Shown in pieces: positions 50,284-59,893 of a stretch of DNA of 64,000 nucleotides; within the stretch, counting starts at the first letter, position 1, and each line of letters opens with the position of its first letter. The stretch covers positions 2,046,001 through 2,110,000 of the forward strand of contig OZ241910.1 in NCBI GenBank assembly GCA_965203755.1, in the 5' to 3' direction. Under the pieces are notes generated by a model, which saw only the letters and a program-made list of their open reading frames with translations, did no database searches and was not told the origin of the DNA. The position numbers and the translations under genes are program-made. This DNA is from UBA6055 sp965203755 (GTDB lineage: Bacteria > Chloroflexota > Anaerolineae > Aggregatilineales > Phototrophicaceae).

Positions 50284-52194
50284 ATGGCCAAAGCGAAATG
50301 GCAAAGCTCGCAAAATGACAGCATCAGCAGCCGGACTGGATTGATGCTGATGACGCTGGTCTTGCTGCTGGCATTCGCCTTGGGCGCAAATGGTCTGAAT
50401 GCCGATGTGATTTGGCTTGATGAGTTGTCGTCGGTAACTCACATGGGCGCTTTTAATCCGCCATACAGCTTGTCTCAGGTTGTAGAATCGATACGCCAAT
50501 ACAGCCCGGATCATGTGCCGCTTTACTTCTTTTTGGGTGGGTTGTGGGGACAAATCGCGGGCTGGTCGCAGTTTTCGCTGCGGCTGATGTCGTGTTTCTT
50601 TGGTGTTCTTGCGATTGCCTGGCTGTATCGCTTTGCGGCTGATGCGGTCAACTGGCGCACAGCCATCGGCGCCGCGCTTCTGATGAGCACAAGTGTTTTT
50701 GTCATACTCTACTTTCATGACATACGCATGTACACCATGTTGATTTGGCTGGGTATTGTACATAGCTGGCTTTACTGGCGGCTGGCGCAAAGATTTCGCG
50801 CAGCAAGACTAACTTGGCTTCTTTTTGTCGTGACAGCGAGCGTGCTGCTTTATATCCACAATTTCTCGACAATTCTGTTTGCCGGCTTGGGCATCCATCA
50901 TCTGATATTTGTGAACAGGTCTCGTCGCTGGTGGCGCATTATTGCTGGATGGGCTTTAGGCGCTTTGTTTTTTTTGCTCTATGCGCCATTTGTGGTTGCT
51001 GGACTTCGTTTTAATCAGGGATATACAACAACCTCGCTCACAACCCCCGAAGTAGCCGAGCTATTCGCCTCTCTGATGGTCAATGGCTTCATCTGGTTGT
51101 GGCTGCCGGTTTTACTAACAATCGGATATGCACTGTGGCGGCGGCGCGAACCCGTAATCCTGCGGTTGATGATTGTCGCCCTGTTTATGGTGGTGGCAAT
51201 TTTGATGATAAGCTGGCAGTTCAATATCATAACCATAACGCGACTGCGGTACTTCCTCATAGTATGGTTTGTCATAGTGATATTGTTCGCCTTTGGCATT
51301 ACGTCGATGCCTTATTGGCATATTGCAACGGCGGTGTTCTTGTTGTTATGGTGTGCGGCGGGCTATCAGTTTGATCGTTCTGGCGAAGTCATTGAGTACG
51401 CTGGCCTGATGGCTCGCGCTCAACATTATCCTCCGCTTCATGAATATATTTTTTATCTTCGGGGCAAGACAAATTCTCAGGATTATCTGCTCGGTTTTAG
51501 CGAGATGTATCAAGTAAGTCGAGCGCCATCAAATAGACCTAACAGCATCGCTGACTATTATCTGCAAGTCCAACTCGGCATCGACGGTACCTTTCTGCAT
51601 ACGAGCCTCAAACGTTATCGGCTGGAACGCGATGTGCGCGGCATCCTGCGCGAACATCCGCATGTGCTGCTGGCGCATGACCCAAGGGAAGTGTCTCCGA
51701 ACTACATTAAAGCGCTTGAAATCATCCAAGGAGACTATATGCTCTGTGCCACACTCGTCGACAATCCGGCCTTGCTGATACGAAGATACGCGCATCCTGT
51801 CATGGACTGCGACCATCAGCCGGTGCCGTTGGAGTACGACAATGATATTAGAGTGTTTGACCGATTTGCCCGTTATGCCCCGGAATCGGAAGTCCTGCAA
51901 ATCCTGACGTGGTGGGAAGTCGCCGATGAAGGTCTGCTTGATTATAATGTTTCGATGCAAATCATTACACCTGACTGGCAGAATGTGCGGCAGGAAGACC
52001 GCCATCTGTATGAGTTGCCGCCCTGGGATGTCATTGACCTATCAACCGAAGGACTGCCGCCGGGCAATTATCGCCTGATGATGATATTGTATCATCGGAT
52101 CACTGGCGAAAAGGTGAGCGGCCTTGACCTGGCAAGCGGCGAAACTGGAAACCTATTGCCGCTATTGTCATTTACAATCGAACCTACTGGATAA
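50284..52194 (+). CDS. GT-C membrane glycosyltransferase, array copy 5
   Basis: 636 aa. VIWLDELSSV and YFHDIRMYTML motifs (Asp replaces Glu in the second). Starts 6 nt after copy 4 at a junction (GGATAATGTAAAATGG) that is repeated before copies 6 and 10 and, with small changes, copy 9. In the C-terminal domain one codon is lost (GLLDYNVSMQ against LLDEYNVS in the others). Outer region LHTSLKRYRLERDVRGILRE groups with copy 2. Confidence 0.82.
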   Translation: MAKAKWQSSQNDSISSRTGLMLMTLVLLLAFALGANGLNADVIWLDELSSVTHMGAFNPPYSLSQVVESIRQYSPDHVPLYFFLGGLWGQIAGWSQFSLRLMSCFFGVLAIAWLYRFAADAVNWRTAIGAALLMSTSVFVILYFHDIRMYTMLIWLGIVHSWLYWRLAQRFRAARLTWLLFVVTASVLLYIHNFSTILFAGLGIHHLIFVNRSRRWWRIIAGWALGALFFLLYAPFVVAGLRFNQGYTTTSLTTPEVAELFASLMVNGFIWLWLPVLLTIGYALWRRREPVILRLMIVALFMVVAILMISWQFNIITITRLRYFLIVWFVIVILFAFGITSMPYWHIATAVFLLLWCAAGYQFDRSGEVIEYAGLMARAQHYPPLHEYIFYLRGKTNSQDYLLGFSEMYQVSRAPSNRPNSIADYYLQVQLGIDGTFLHTSLKRYRLERDVRGILREHPHVLLAHDPREVSPNYIKALEIIQGDYMLCATLVDNPALLIRRYAHPVMDCDHQPVPLEYDNDIRVFDRFARYAPESEVLQILTWWEVADEGLLDYNVSMQIITPDWQNVRQEDRHLYELPPWDVIDLSTEGLPPGNYRLMMILYHRITGEKVSGLDLASGETGNLLPLLSFTIEPTG

Positions 52195-52200
52195 TGTAAA

Positions 52201-54117
52201 ATGGTCAAAAGCGAATGGCAAGTCTCGCAAAATGACAGTATCAGCAATCGGACTGGATTGATGCTGATGCTGCTGGTCTTGCTGCTGGCATTCGCCTTGG
52301 GCGCAGCTGGCCTGAATGCGGATGTGATTTGGCTTGATGAATTATATTCGGTTTCTGATATGGGTGTGTTTAATCCACCCCGCAGCCCGGCGCAGATCAT
52401 CAGCGCAATACGTGGACATAATAACCACGTGCCGCTTTTCTTCTTGCTGGGCGCTGGCTGGGCGCATCTGGCTGGCTGGTCGCAGTTTGCGCTGCGGTTC
52501 ATGTCGCTTGTGTCCGGTGTGCTGATGATTGCCTGGCTCTATCGTCTTGCGGCTGATGCGGTCAATCGGCGAACTGCTGTAGTTGCTACACTTCTAATGA
52601 GTACAAACGCCTTTGCTATCCTGTACTTCCATGAATTGCGTATGTACGCCTTGCTCATGCTGCTGGCGGTGATGCACAGCGGGCTGTATTGGCGTTTGGC
52701 TCATGGCTTTCGAGCTACCCGCCTGATGTGGTTCTTATTCATCTTGACAGCTGCCATGCTGCTTTATACGCAAAACTATGCAATCATCGTGTTTGCCGGG
52801 CTTGGCGGGTATCATCTGCTGTTTGTATCCAAGTCGCGCCGCTGGCTGAATATCATGCTTGCTTGGGGCGTGGGCGCCTTGCTGTTTCTGCCTTATGTCC
52901 CATTATGGATTGAAGATTTATTGCAGTATTCATTGGAGCGGGTACCTCCAATAGACAATATCCAAACACCTCCAAGTCTGAGAGCAGTTGCAACTTTTGC
53001 TTACCTGTGGGTGAACGGGTTCCATTTATTGTGGCTTGCGCTTATTTTGCTATTTGGCTATGCCTTGCGGCAAAGACGAAACCCGGCAATCCTGCGGCTG
53101 CTGTGCATTGCATTGATGATGATGGCGAGCTTGCTTGCCATTTGGCAACTTGCTTCGCCTCCGACAAGTCGAATGCGCTACTCACTGATATTATGGTTTC
53201 CTTTTTTCATTCTGTTTGCTTATGGTCTAACCTCGGTGCCGCGCTGGCGTTTTGTTACGACGCTGTTTCTATTGCTGTGGAGTGCAGCTGGCTATCAGTT
53301 GAGTCGCTCTGTGGAAATCTTGGATTATACCTTTTCAGAGTCAGATATGGTTCAAGTTCGGTCATACCCGCCTTTATACGAGTATCTCAATCATCTGGAG
53401 CATAAAGCAAATGCTGCGGATTATCTAATCGGTTTTACGTCCTCGATGCCTGCTGGCTGGAGCCCTGCCGACTATTATTTGCAAGCTCAACCGGGTCTTG
53501 ATGGTGTGTTTCTTTCGGCAAGTCGCAAAAGATACCGGCTTGAAAGCGATGTAAAAGCGATACTGGATGAGCATCCTTATGTGCTGCTTGCTTATAATCC
53601 GGCGGATCCGTCGCCAAATGCTGACAAGACTCTCAAAATCATGCGCCAAGAAGGCTATATTCCCTGTGCAGTGATTATGAACAAGCCGGACTGGCAGGCG
53701 CGGCGCTATGTCAATCAGGTCATGGACTGCGACCATCAACTTATGCCGATTGAGTACGACAGCGGGTTTAAGGTCATTGACTACTTTGCCCGCTATGTCC
53801 CGGAATCGGAAGCCCTGCAAATCCTGACATGGTGGGAAGTCGTCGATGAGGATTTGCTTGATGAGTACAACGTCTCGCTGCAGATCATCGCGCCCGACTG
53901 GCAGAATGTGCGGCAGGAAGACCGCCATCTGTATGAGTTGCCGCCGTGGAATGTCATTGAACTGTCCACCGAGGGACTGCCGCCGGGCGATTATCGCCTG
54001 ATGATGATATTGTATCATCGGGACACCGGCGAAAAGGTGAGCGGGCTTGACCTGGCAAGCGGCGAAGCTGGAAACCTATTGCCGCTGCTGGCATTTACAA
54101 TCAAACCTGATGGCTGA
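52201..54117 (+). CDS. GT-C membrane glycosyltransferase, array copy 6
   Basis: 638 aa. VIWLDELYSV and YFHELRMYALL motifs. The outer loop in the middle is peculiar to it (IEDLLQYSLERVPPIDNIQT). From about 53400 to 53740 the DNA and protein closely follow copy 9 (QPGLDGVFLSAS, then NADKTLKIMRQEGYIPC). It ends by overlapping the start region of copy 7. The outer domain contains the LTWWEVVDEDLL form, with Trp in place of Gly. Confidence 0.82.
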   Translation: MVKSEWQVSQNDSISNRTGLMLMLLVLLLAFALGAAGLNADVIWLDELYSVSDMGVFNPPRSPAQIISAIRGHNNHVPLFFLLGAGWAHLAGWSQFALRFMSLVSGVLMIAWLYRLAADAVNRRTAVVATLLMSTNAFAILYFHELRMYALLMLLAVMHSGLYWRLAHGFRATRLMWFLFILTAAMLLYTQNYAIIVFAGLGGYHLLFVSKSRRWLNIMLAWGVGALLFLPYVPLWIEDLLQYSLERVPPIDNIQTPPSLRAVATFAYLWVNGFHLLWLALILLFGYALRQRRNPAILRLLCIALMMMASLLAIWQLASPPTSRMRYSLILWFPFFILFAYGLTSVPRWRFVTTLFLLLWSAAGYQLSRSVEILDYTFSESDMVQVRSYPPLYEYLNHLEHKANAADYLIGFTSSMPAGWSPADYYLQAQPGLDGVFLSASRKRYRLESDVKAILDEHPYVLLAYNPADPSPNADKTLKIMRQEGYIPCAVIMNKPDWQARRYVNQVMDCDHQLMPIEYDSGFKVIDYFARYVPESEALQILTWWEVVDEDLLDEYNVSLQIIAPDWQNVRQEDRHLYELPPWNVIELSTEGLPPGDYRLMMILYHRDTGEKVSGLDLASGEAGNLLPLLAFTIKPDG

Positions 54118-54118
54118 T

Positions 54119-56044
54119 ATGACCGACAAGCATTTGCCAAGCTCGAAAAATAGCGCCGCCAGCGATACGACTGGCTGGATGTTGATGATGCTGGTCTTGC
54201 TGCTGGCGTTCGCCTTGGGCGCAAATGGCCTGAATGCACATCCTATCTGGTCGGATGAACTATACTCAATCGCGAACATAGGGGGCTTTGACCCACCCTA
54301 CAGTCCGGCGCAAATCATCGACTCAATTACTGAACACAGCCGCGATCATGCACCGCTCTTCTACTTGCTGGGCGCGGCCTGGGCGCATCTGACCGGCTGG
54401 TCGCAGTTTGCATTGCGCTTGTTTTCGGTGCTGACGGGCATCCTGATGATTGCCTGGCTCTATCGCTTTGGCGCCGATGTGTTTAACCGCCGCACCGGCT
54501 TAGTGGCGGCGATCTTGATGGGAACATCAGCATATATGATCTTGTATGTTCATAATTTTCGCATGTATCCACTGCTGCTGCTGCTTGCCGCCATGCACAC
54601 CTGGTTTTATTGGCGGCTGGCGCATGGATATCGGGTAACGCGCCTGACCTGGTGTTGGTTTGTGGCCACGGCGGCTGCACTCGTCTATACACACATGTTT
54701 TCCATCATCTGGTTTGCCGGGCTCGGGCTTTATCATCTGGTTTTTGTTTCAAAGTCGCGCCGCTGGCTGTCGATTGCGCTGGGCTGGGGCATTGGCGCTT
54801 TGCTATTTTTGCCCTACCTTCCGATTCTGATTTCAGGAGTGCAGCTTGCTTCGGAAAAGTTTAATGTGACCAGCGCCGCCGCGTCTCCTGGCGAGTTGAT
54901 TCCGTCTTTCTTTTATTTGCTGGGCAACGGCAGCGCCGCCTTGTTTATTTTGCTTGCCGGCCTATTGGCATTTGCCATTTGGCGCAGACGGGATGCCGCC
55001 GTCATCAAATTTATGCTGCTGCCGCTAACTATGATGACCTTGATTATATTAGCTAATGAACTGATTGGCTTGATTCCCCTCAATCGGATGCGCTATTTTC
55101 TGATGCTGTGGATTCCTTTTGTGCTTCTGTTTGCCTGTGGGCTGGGCATGATGCCGCGCTGGCGCTGGATGACAGCCTTGTGTTTGCTGCTGTGGGGCAT
55201 CGCCGGCTGTCAATTTTATCATTCGGACGAAATACTGGATTATGTTGGTGGTATGGCTCACGCACGCAGATATCCACCCTTGCAAGACTATGTGTATCAT
55301 CTTCAGGATAAAGTGCGCGCCGAGGATTATCTGCTTGGATTTACCCCTTCCGATAATGTGAATAACGTTCACAAGCTGGACAAAAGCGTCGCCGATTTTT
55401 ACACCGAACTGCATCTCGGCATCGACGGCGGGTTCATTCTAAGGAAGGGGTTTGGCTATTGGCTGGAAAGAAACATCAGGCACCGAATGGGCGCTTCTCC
55501 ATATTTGCTGTTCACCTATAACCCCCAAGACAAGCCCCCGACCTTTGACAGGATTATGGAAAAAATTGCGGCAGGTTATGTCGCCTGCGATGTGGTCCTT
55601 GATACCCCGAACCTGCTTGTCCAGCGCTACATCGACTCAATGATTGGCTGCGGGCGGGAAGGATATGCACCGATTGAGTATGACAATGGGGTTAGGGTGG
55701 TAGATCGATTTGCCCGCTATGTCCCGGAGTCGGAAGCTGTGCAAATCCTGACCGGCTGGGAAGTCGCCGCCGAGCGGCTGCTCTATGAGTACAATGTTTC
55801 TTTGCAGATTATCACGCCCGACTGGCAGAATACGGGCCGGCAGATTGACCGTCATTTGTATGAGCCGGAGGTCTTGAAGTGGTACAAGGCTGAACTGCCG
55901 ACCGAGGGGCTGCCGCCGGGCGATTACCGCGTAATAATGGTTTTGTATCATCGAGACACCGGCGAAAAGGTCAGCGGCCTTGACCTGACAAGCGGCGAAG
56001 CTGCCAATATCTTTTCGATTCTGACGTTTACCATAAAACCTTAG
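54119..56044 (+). CDS. GT-C membrane glycosyltransferase, array copy 7 (second subtype)
   Basis: About 641 aa from ATG 54119 (54110 also possible; longer frames run inside copy 6). It belongs to a second subtype shared with copies 8, 10 and 11: PIWSDELYSIANIGGFDPPY at the acidic pair, VHNFRMYPLLL as second motif and WQNTGRQIDRHLYE with VLKWYKAELPTEGLPPG in the last domain. The stretch 54560-55310 is almost the same DNA as copy 8. The central outer loop reads VQLASEKFNVTSAAASPGEL. Confidence 0.82.
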   Translation: MTDKHLPSSKNSAASDTTGWMLMMLVLLLAFALGANGLNAHPIWSDELYSIANIGGFDPPYSPAQIIDSITEHSRDHAPLFYLLGAAWAHLTGWSQFALRLFSVLTGILMIAWLYRFGADVFNRRTGLVAAILMGTSAYMILYVHNFRMYPLLLLLAAMHTWFYWRLAHGYRVTRLTWCWFVATAAALVYTHMFSIIWFAGLGLYHLVFVSKSRRWLSIALGWGIGALLFLPYLPILISGVQLASEKFNVTSAAASPGELIPSFFYLLGNGSAALFILLAGLLAFAIWRRRDAAVIKFMLLPLTMMTLIILANELIGLIPLNRMRYFLMLWIPFVLLFACGLGMMPRWRWMTALCLLLWGIAGCQFYHSDEILDYVGGMAHARRYPPLQDYVYHLQDKVRAEDYLLGFTPSDNVNNVHKLDKSVADFYTELHLGIDGGFILRKGFGYWLERNIRHRMGASPYLLFTYNPQDKPPTFDRIMEKIAAGYVACDVVLDTPNLLVQRYIDSMIGCGREGYAPIEYDNGVRVVDRFARYVPESEAVQILTGWEVAAERLLYEYNVSLQIITPDWQNTGRQIDRHLYEPEVLKWYKAELPTEGLPPGDYRVIMVLYHRDTGEKVSGLDLTSGEAANIFSILTFTIKP

Positions 56045-56057
56045 ATATGGAATTTGA

Positions 56058-57986
56058 ATGATCAAGTCGAAATTGCGAACCCCTCAAGATCACATCATCA
56101 GCAATCGGGCTGGGTTGATGCTGATGTCGCTGGTCTTGCTGCTGACCTTTGCCTTTGGGGCTAATGGTCTGAATATGTACCCTATCTGGACGGATGAACT
56201 GTATGCGGTAACGAACATGGGCGGCTTTGACCCGCCATACAGTCCGGTCGAGGTTGTCCACTCGGTATCCAGTCATTTCCCGGATCATGTGCCGCTCTTC
56301 TTTTTGCTGGGCGCAGCCTGGGCGCATCTGGCTGGCTGGTCGCAGTTTGCATTGCGCTTGCTTCCGCTTTTTGCCGGCGTCCTGACGATTGCCTGGCTCT
56401 ATCGCTTTGGCGCCGATGTGTTTAACCGCCGCACCGGCTTGGTGGCGGCGATGTTGATGGGGACATCAGCTTACATTATCTTGTATTTCCATAATTTTCG
56501 CATGTATCCGCTGCTGCTGATGTTTGCCGCCATGCACACCTGGTTTTATTGGCGGCTGGCGCATGGATATCGGGTAACGCGCCTGACCTGGTGTTGGTTT
56601 GTGGCAACGGCGGCTGCACTCGTCTATACACACATGTTTTCCATCATCTGGTTTGCCGGGCTCGGGCTTTATCATCTGATATTTGTTTCAAAGGCGCGCC
56701 GCTGGCTGTCGATTGCGCTGGGCTGGGGCATCGGCGCGTTGCTATTTTTGCCCTACCTTCCGGTTCTGATTTCAGGAGTGCAGCTTGCTTCGGAAAAGTT
56801 TAAGGTGACCAGCGTTGCCGCGTCTCCTGGCGAGTTGATACCAACTTTCTTTTATTTGCTGGGCAACGGCAGCGCCGCCTTGTTTGTTTTGCTTGCCGGC
56901 CTATTGGCATTTGCCATTTGGCGCAGACGGGATGTCGCCGTCATCAAATTTGTGCTGCTGCCGCTAACTATGATGACCTTGATTATATTAGCTAATGAAC
57001 TGATTGGCTTGATTCCCCTCAATCGGATGCGCTATTTTCTGATACTGTGGATTCCTTTTGTGCTTCTGTTTGCCTATGGTCTGGGCATGATGCCGCGCTG
57101 GCGTTGGATGACAGCCTTGTGTTTGCTGCTGTGGGGCATCGCCGGCTGTCAATTTTATCATTCGGACGAAATACTGGATTATGTTGGTGGTATGGCTCAC
57201 GCACGCAGATATCCACCCTTGCAAGACTATGTGTATCATCTTCAGGGGAAGGTGCGGCCGCAGGATTATCTGCTTGGATACAGCTCTTCGGATTATGTGA
57301 ATGCGGATCTTAGGCTTGGAAAAAGCACCGCTGATTTTTACACTGAATTGCGCCTCGGCATTGACGGTGGATTTATTCGCCCCGGTGCGTTTGGAGATTG
57401 GCTGGCAGAAGAGATAAGGAAAAGAGCGGGTGGTTGGCCGTATTTGCTGTTTGCCTATAACCCACAGGATAAGCCGGCGCGCCTGGATCAGGCTTTGAGC
57501 AGGATTCAGGCGGATTATGTCGCCTGCGATGTGATTGTGGATGCGCCAAACCTGTTTGTGCAGCGCTACGTCAACTCGATACTTGATTGTCATCGGGAAT
57601 ATGCGCCGATTGCGTATGATAACGGGATTAAGGTTGTTGACCGATTTGCCCGCTATGTCCCGGACACGGATCTTGTGCGAATCCTGACCGGCTGGGAAGT
57701 CGCCGATGAGCAGTTGCTTTATGAATACAACGTCTCTTTGCAGATTATCACGTCCGACTGGCAAAATACGGGCCGGCAGATTGACCGCCACCTGTATGAG
57801 GAGGATATCCTCAAGTGGTATGCGGCTGAACTGTCGACCGAGGGGCTGCCGCCGGGCGATTATCGGGTAATCGTCGTTGTTTATGACCGCGAGACCAACA
57901 AGAAGGTCAGTGGCACAGATTTGGTGACTGGCGAGGCAGCCAACATCTTTTCTATTCAGACCTTTACCATCAAGCCGCCTGGATAA
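56058..57986 (+). CDS. GT-C membrane glycosyltransferase, array copy 8 (second subtype)
   Basis: 642 aa. PIWTDELYAVTNMGGFDPPY and FHNFRMYPLLL. Middle part (56500-57250) near-identical to copy 7, yet the outer part from 57522 to 57662 is nearly identical to copy 10 (FVQRYVNSILDCHREYAPIA). So it combines two partners. Gap to copy 7 is 13 nt, the largest in the array, without a visible terminator. Confidence 0.82.
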   Translation: MIKSKLRTPQDHIISNRAGLMLMSLVLLLTFAFGANGLNMYPIWTDELYAVTNMGGFDPPYSPVEVVHSVSSHFPDHVPLFFLLGAAWAHLAGWSQFALRLLPLFAGVLTIAWLYRFGADVFNRRTGLVAAMLMGTSAYIILYFHNFRMYPLLLMFAAMHTWFYWRLAHGYRVTRLTWCWFVATAAALVYTHMFSIIWFAGLGLYHLIFVSKARRWLSIALGWGIGALLFLPYLPVLISGVQLASEKFKVTSVAASPGELIPTFFYLLGNGSAALFVLLAGLLAFAIWRRRDVAVIKFVLLPLTMMTLIILANELIGLIPLNRMRYFLILWIPFVLLFAYGLGMMPRWRWMTALCLLLWGIAGCQFYHSDEILDYVGGMAHARRYPPLQDYVYHLQGKVRPQDYLLGYSSSDYVNADLRLGKSTADFYTELRLGIDGGFIRPGAFGDWLAEEIRKRAGGWPYLLFAYNPQDKPARLDQALSRIQADYVACDVIVDAPNLFVQRYVNSILDCHREYAPIAYDNGIKVVDRFARYVPDTDLVRILTGWEVADEQLLYEYNVSLQIITSDWQNTGRQIDRHLYEEDILKWYAAELSTEGLPPGDYRVIVVVYDRETNKKVSGTDLVTGEAANIFSIQTFTIKPPG

Positions 57987-57992
57987 TATAAA

Positions 57993-59887
57993 ATGGCCAA
58001 ATCAAAATGGCAAAGCTCGCAGAATAACACCATCAGCAATCGGGCTGGGTTGATGCTGATGACGCTGGTCTTGCTGCTGGCATTCGCCTTGGGCGCCAAT
58101 GGTCTGAATATGGATGTGATTTGGACGGATGAAGTACACTCAATATCAGACATGGGTTTTTTTGATGCACCTTACAGCCCGGCGCAGATCATCGCCGCGA
58201 TCCGTGAACATAATAAATACCATGTCCCGTTTTACTTCCTTTTAGGCGCATCTTGGGCGCAAATCGCGGGCTGGTCACAGTTTGCGCTGCGGTTGCTGTC
58301 GTGTTTCTTTGGTGTTCTGATGCTTGCCTGTCTCTATCGGTTTGCAGCTGATACGGTCAACCGGCGCACTGCTGTGACTGCTGCATTTCTCTTGAGTACA
58401 ACGGCTTTTGTTATATTGTACTTTCATGAATTGCGTATGTACACTTTGTTGATGCTGCTGGCGGTGATGCATAGTTGGCTGTATTGGCGACTGGCTCATA
58501 ACTTTCGGATTGCGCGGCTGACCTGGATATTATTTATTCTGACGGCCAGCCTATTGATTTATACACATAATTTTGCATCCATCTTGTTTGCTGGTTTAGG
58601 CATTCATCATCTGCTATTTGTGAAGAAGTCTCGTCGCTGGCTGCGTCTCATCATTGGCTGGGGTTTGGGCGCAGCGCTTTTCCTGCCCTATGTTCCCCTT
58701 GTGCTTGAAGGTCTGTCTCAAGCTAGCAACCAAAGCCAATCCGCCTCCATACTCGAGATAGCCGGGGCATTCGCGCATCTCGCGGTCAACGGCTTTAATT
58801 CCTTGTGGCTGCTGCTCATGCTGTCATTTGGCTATGCCTTGTGGCGCAGGCGAAATGTTGCGGTTCTGCAGCTGATGTGCATTGCTTTGATCATGGTCTC
58901 GACGCTGTTGGCCGCCCATTGGCAGTTTAAATTAATCCCGATAACGCGCATTCGCTATTTTCTTGTATTGTGGTTTCCGTTCGTCATCCTGTTTGCCTGG
59001 GGCTGACCTCGGTCCCTCGCTGGTGCCTTGTCACGACGCTGTTTCTGCTGCTATGGGGCGTAGCTGGCTATCAGTTGAGTCGCTCTGCGGAAATCCTGGC
59101 GTACGTTGGTTCAAAAATAGTTGAAGCTCGGTCGTATCCGCCTTTCTACGAGTACTTCTATCATCTGAAGAATAAAGCAAACGCTGCGAATTATCTAATC
59201 GGTTTTACGTCCCTGACGCTTGCCGGCCGAAACCCTGCTGACTATTATCTGGAAGCTCAACCGGGTCTTGATGGTGTGTTTCTTTCGGCAAGTGGCAGAA
59301 GATACCGGCTTGAGAGAGACGTAAAAGCGATACTGGATGTGCATCCTTATGTGCTGCTTGCTTATAATCCGGCGGATCCGGTGCCAAATGCTGATAAGAC
59401 TCTCGAGATCATGCGCCAAGAAGGCTATATTCCCTGTGCAGTGATTATAGACGAACCAGGCTGGCGGGCGCAGCGCTATGTCAATCAGGTTATGGGCTGC
59501 GACCATCAGCCGGCGCCGATTGTATATGATAACAGGATTAAGGTTATTGACCGCTTTGCCCGCTATGTTCCGGAGTCGAAAGCCCTGCAAATCCTGACAT
59601 GGTGGGAAGTCGCCGATGAAGGTTTGCTTGATGAGTACAACGTCTCGCTACAGATCATCACGTCTGACTGGCAGAATGTGCGGCAGGAAGATCGCCATCT
59701 GTATGAGTTGCCGCCCTGGGATGTCATTGAACTGTCCACCGAAGGACTGCCGCCGGGCGATTACCGACTGATGCTCATCCTGTACAATCGAAACACTGGT
59801 GAAAAGGTGAGCGGCCTTGACCTGGCAAGCGGCGAAACTGGAAACATACTGCCGCTATTGTCATTTACAATCGAGCCGCCTGGATAA
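57993..59887 (+). pseudogene. GT-C membrane glycosyltransferase, array copy 9, frameshifted
   Basis: The frame from 57993 ends early at 59006 after VILFAWG, and the rest is open in another frame up to 59887. Paralogues read A-Y/W-G-L-T-S here; adding one C at about 59002 (GGC-TGA to GGC-CTG-A) restores a protein of about 631 aa. The N-terminal half (THNFASILFAGLGIHHLLFV) is closest to copy 1 and the C-terminal half to copy 6, so the break lies within a mosaic gene. As it stands the product would be a 337-aa membrane part without the outer domain; a second piece could start at 58970. A sequencing error is also possible. Confidence 0.75.
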
Positions 59888-59893
59888 TGTAAA

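Noticed and set aside
49582..50790. 402-aa minus-strand frame over the junction of array copies 4 and 5
   Set aside because: It mirrors conserved coding sequence of both genes and recurs as shadow in other copies.
58990..59010. Programmed -1 frameshift in array copy 9
   Set aside because: There is no slippery heptamer or nearby strong hairpin; a single lost base explains it.
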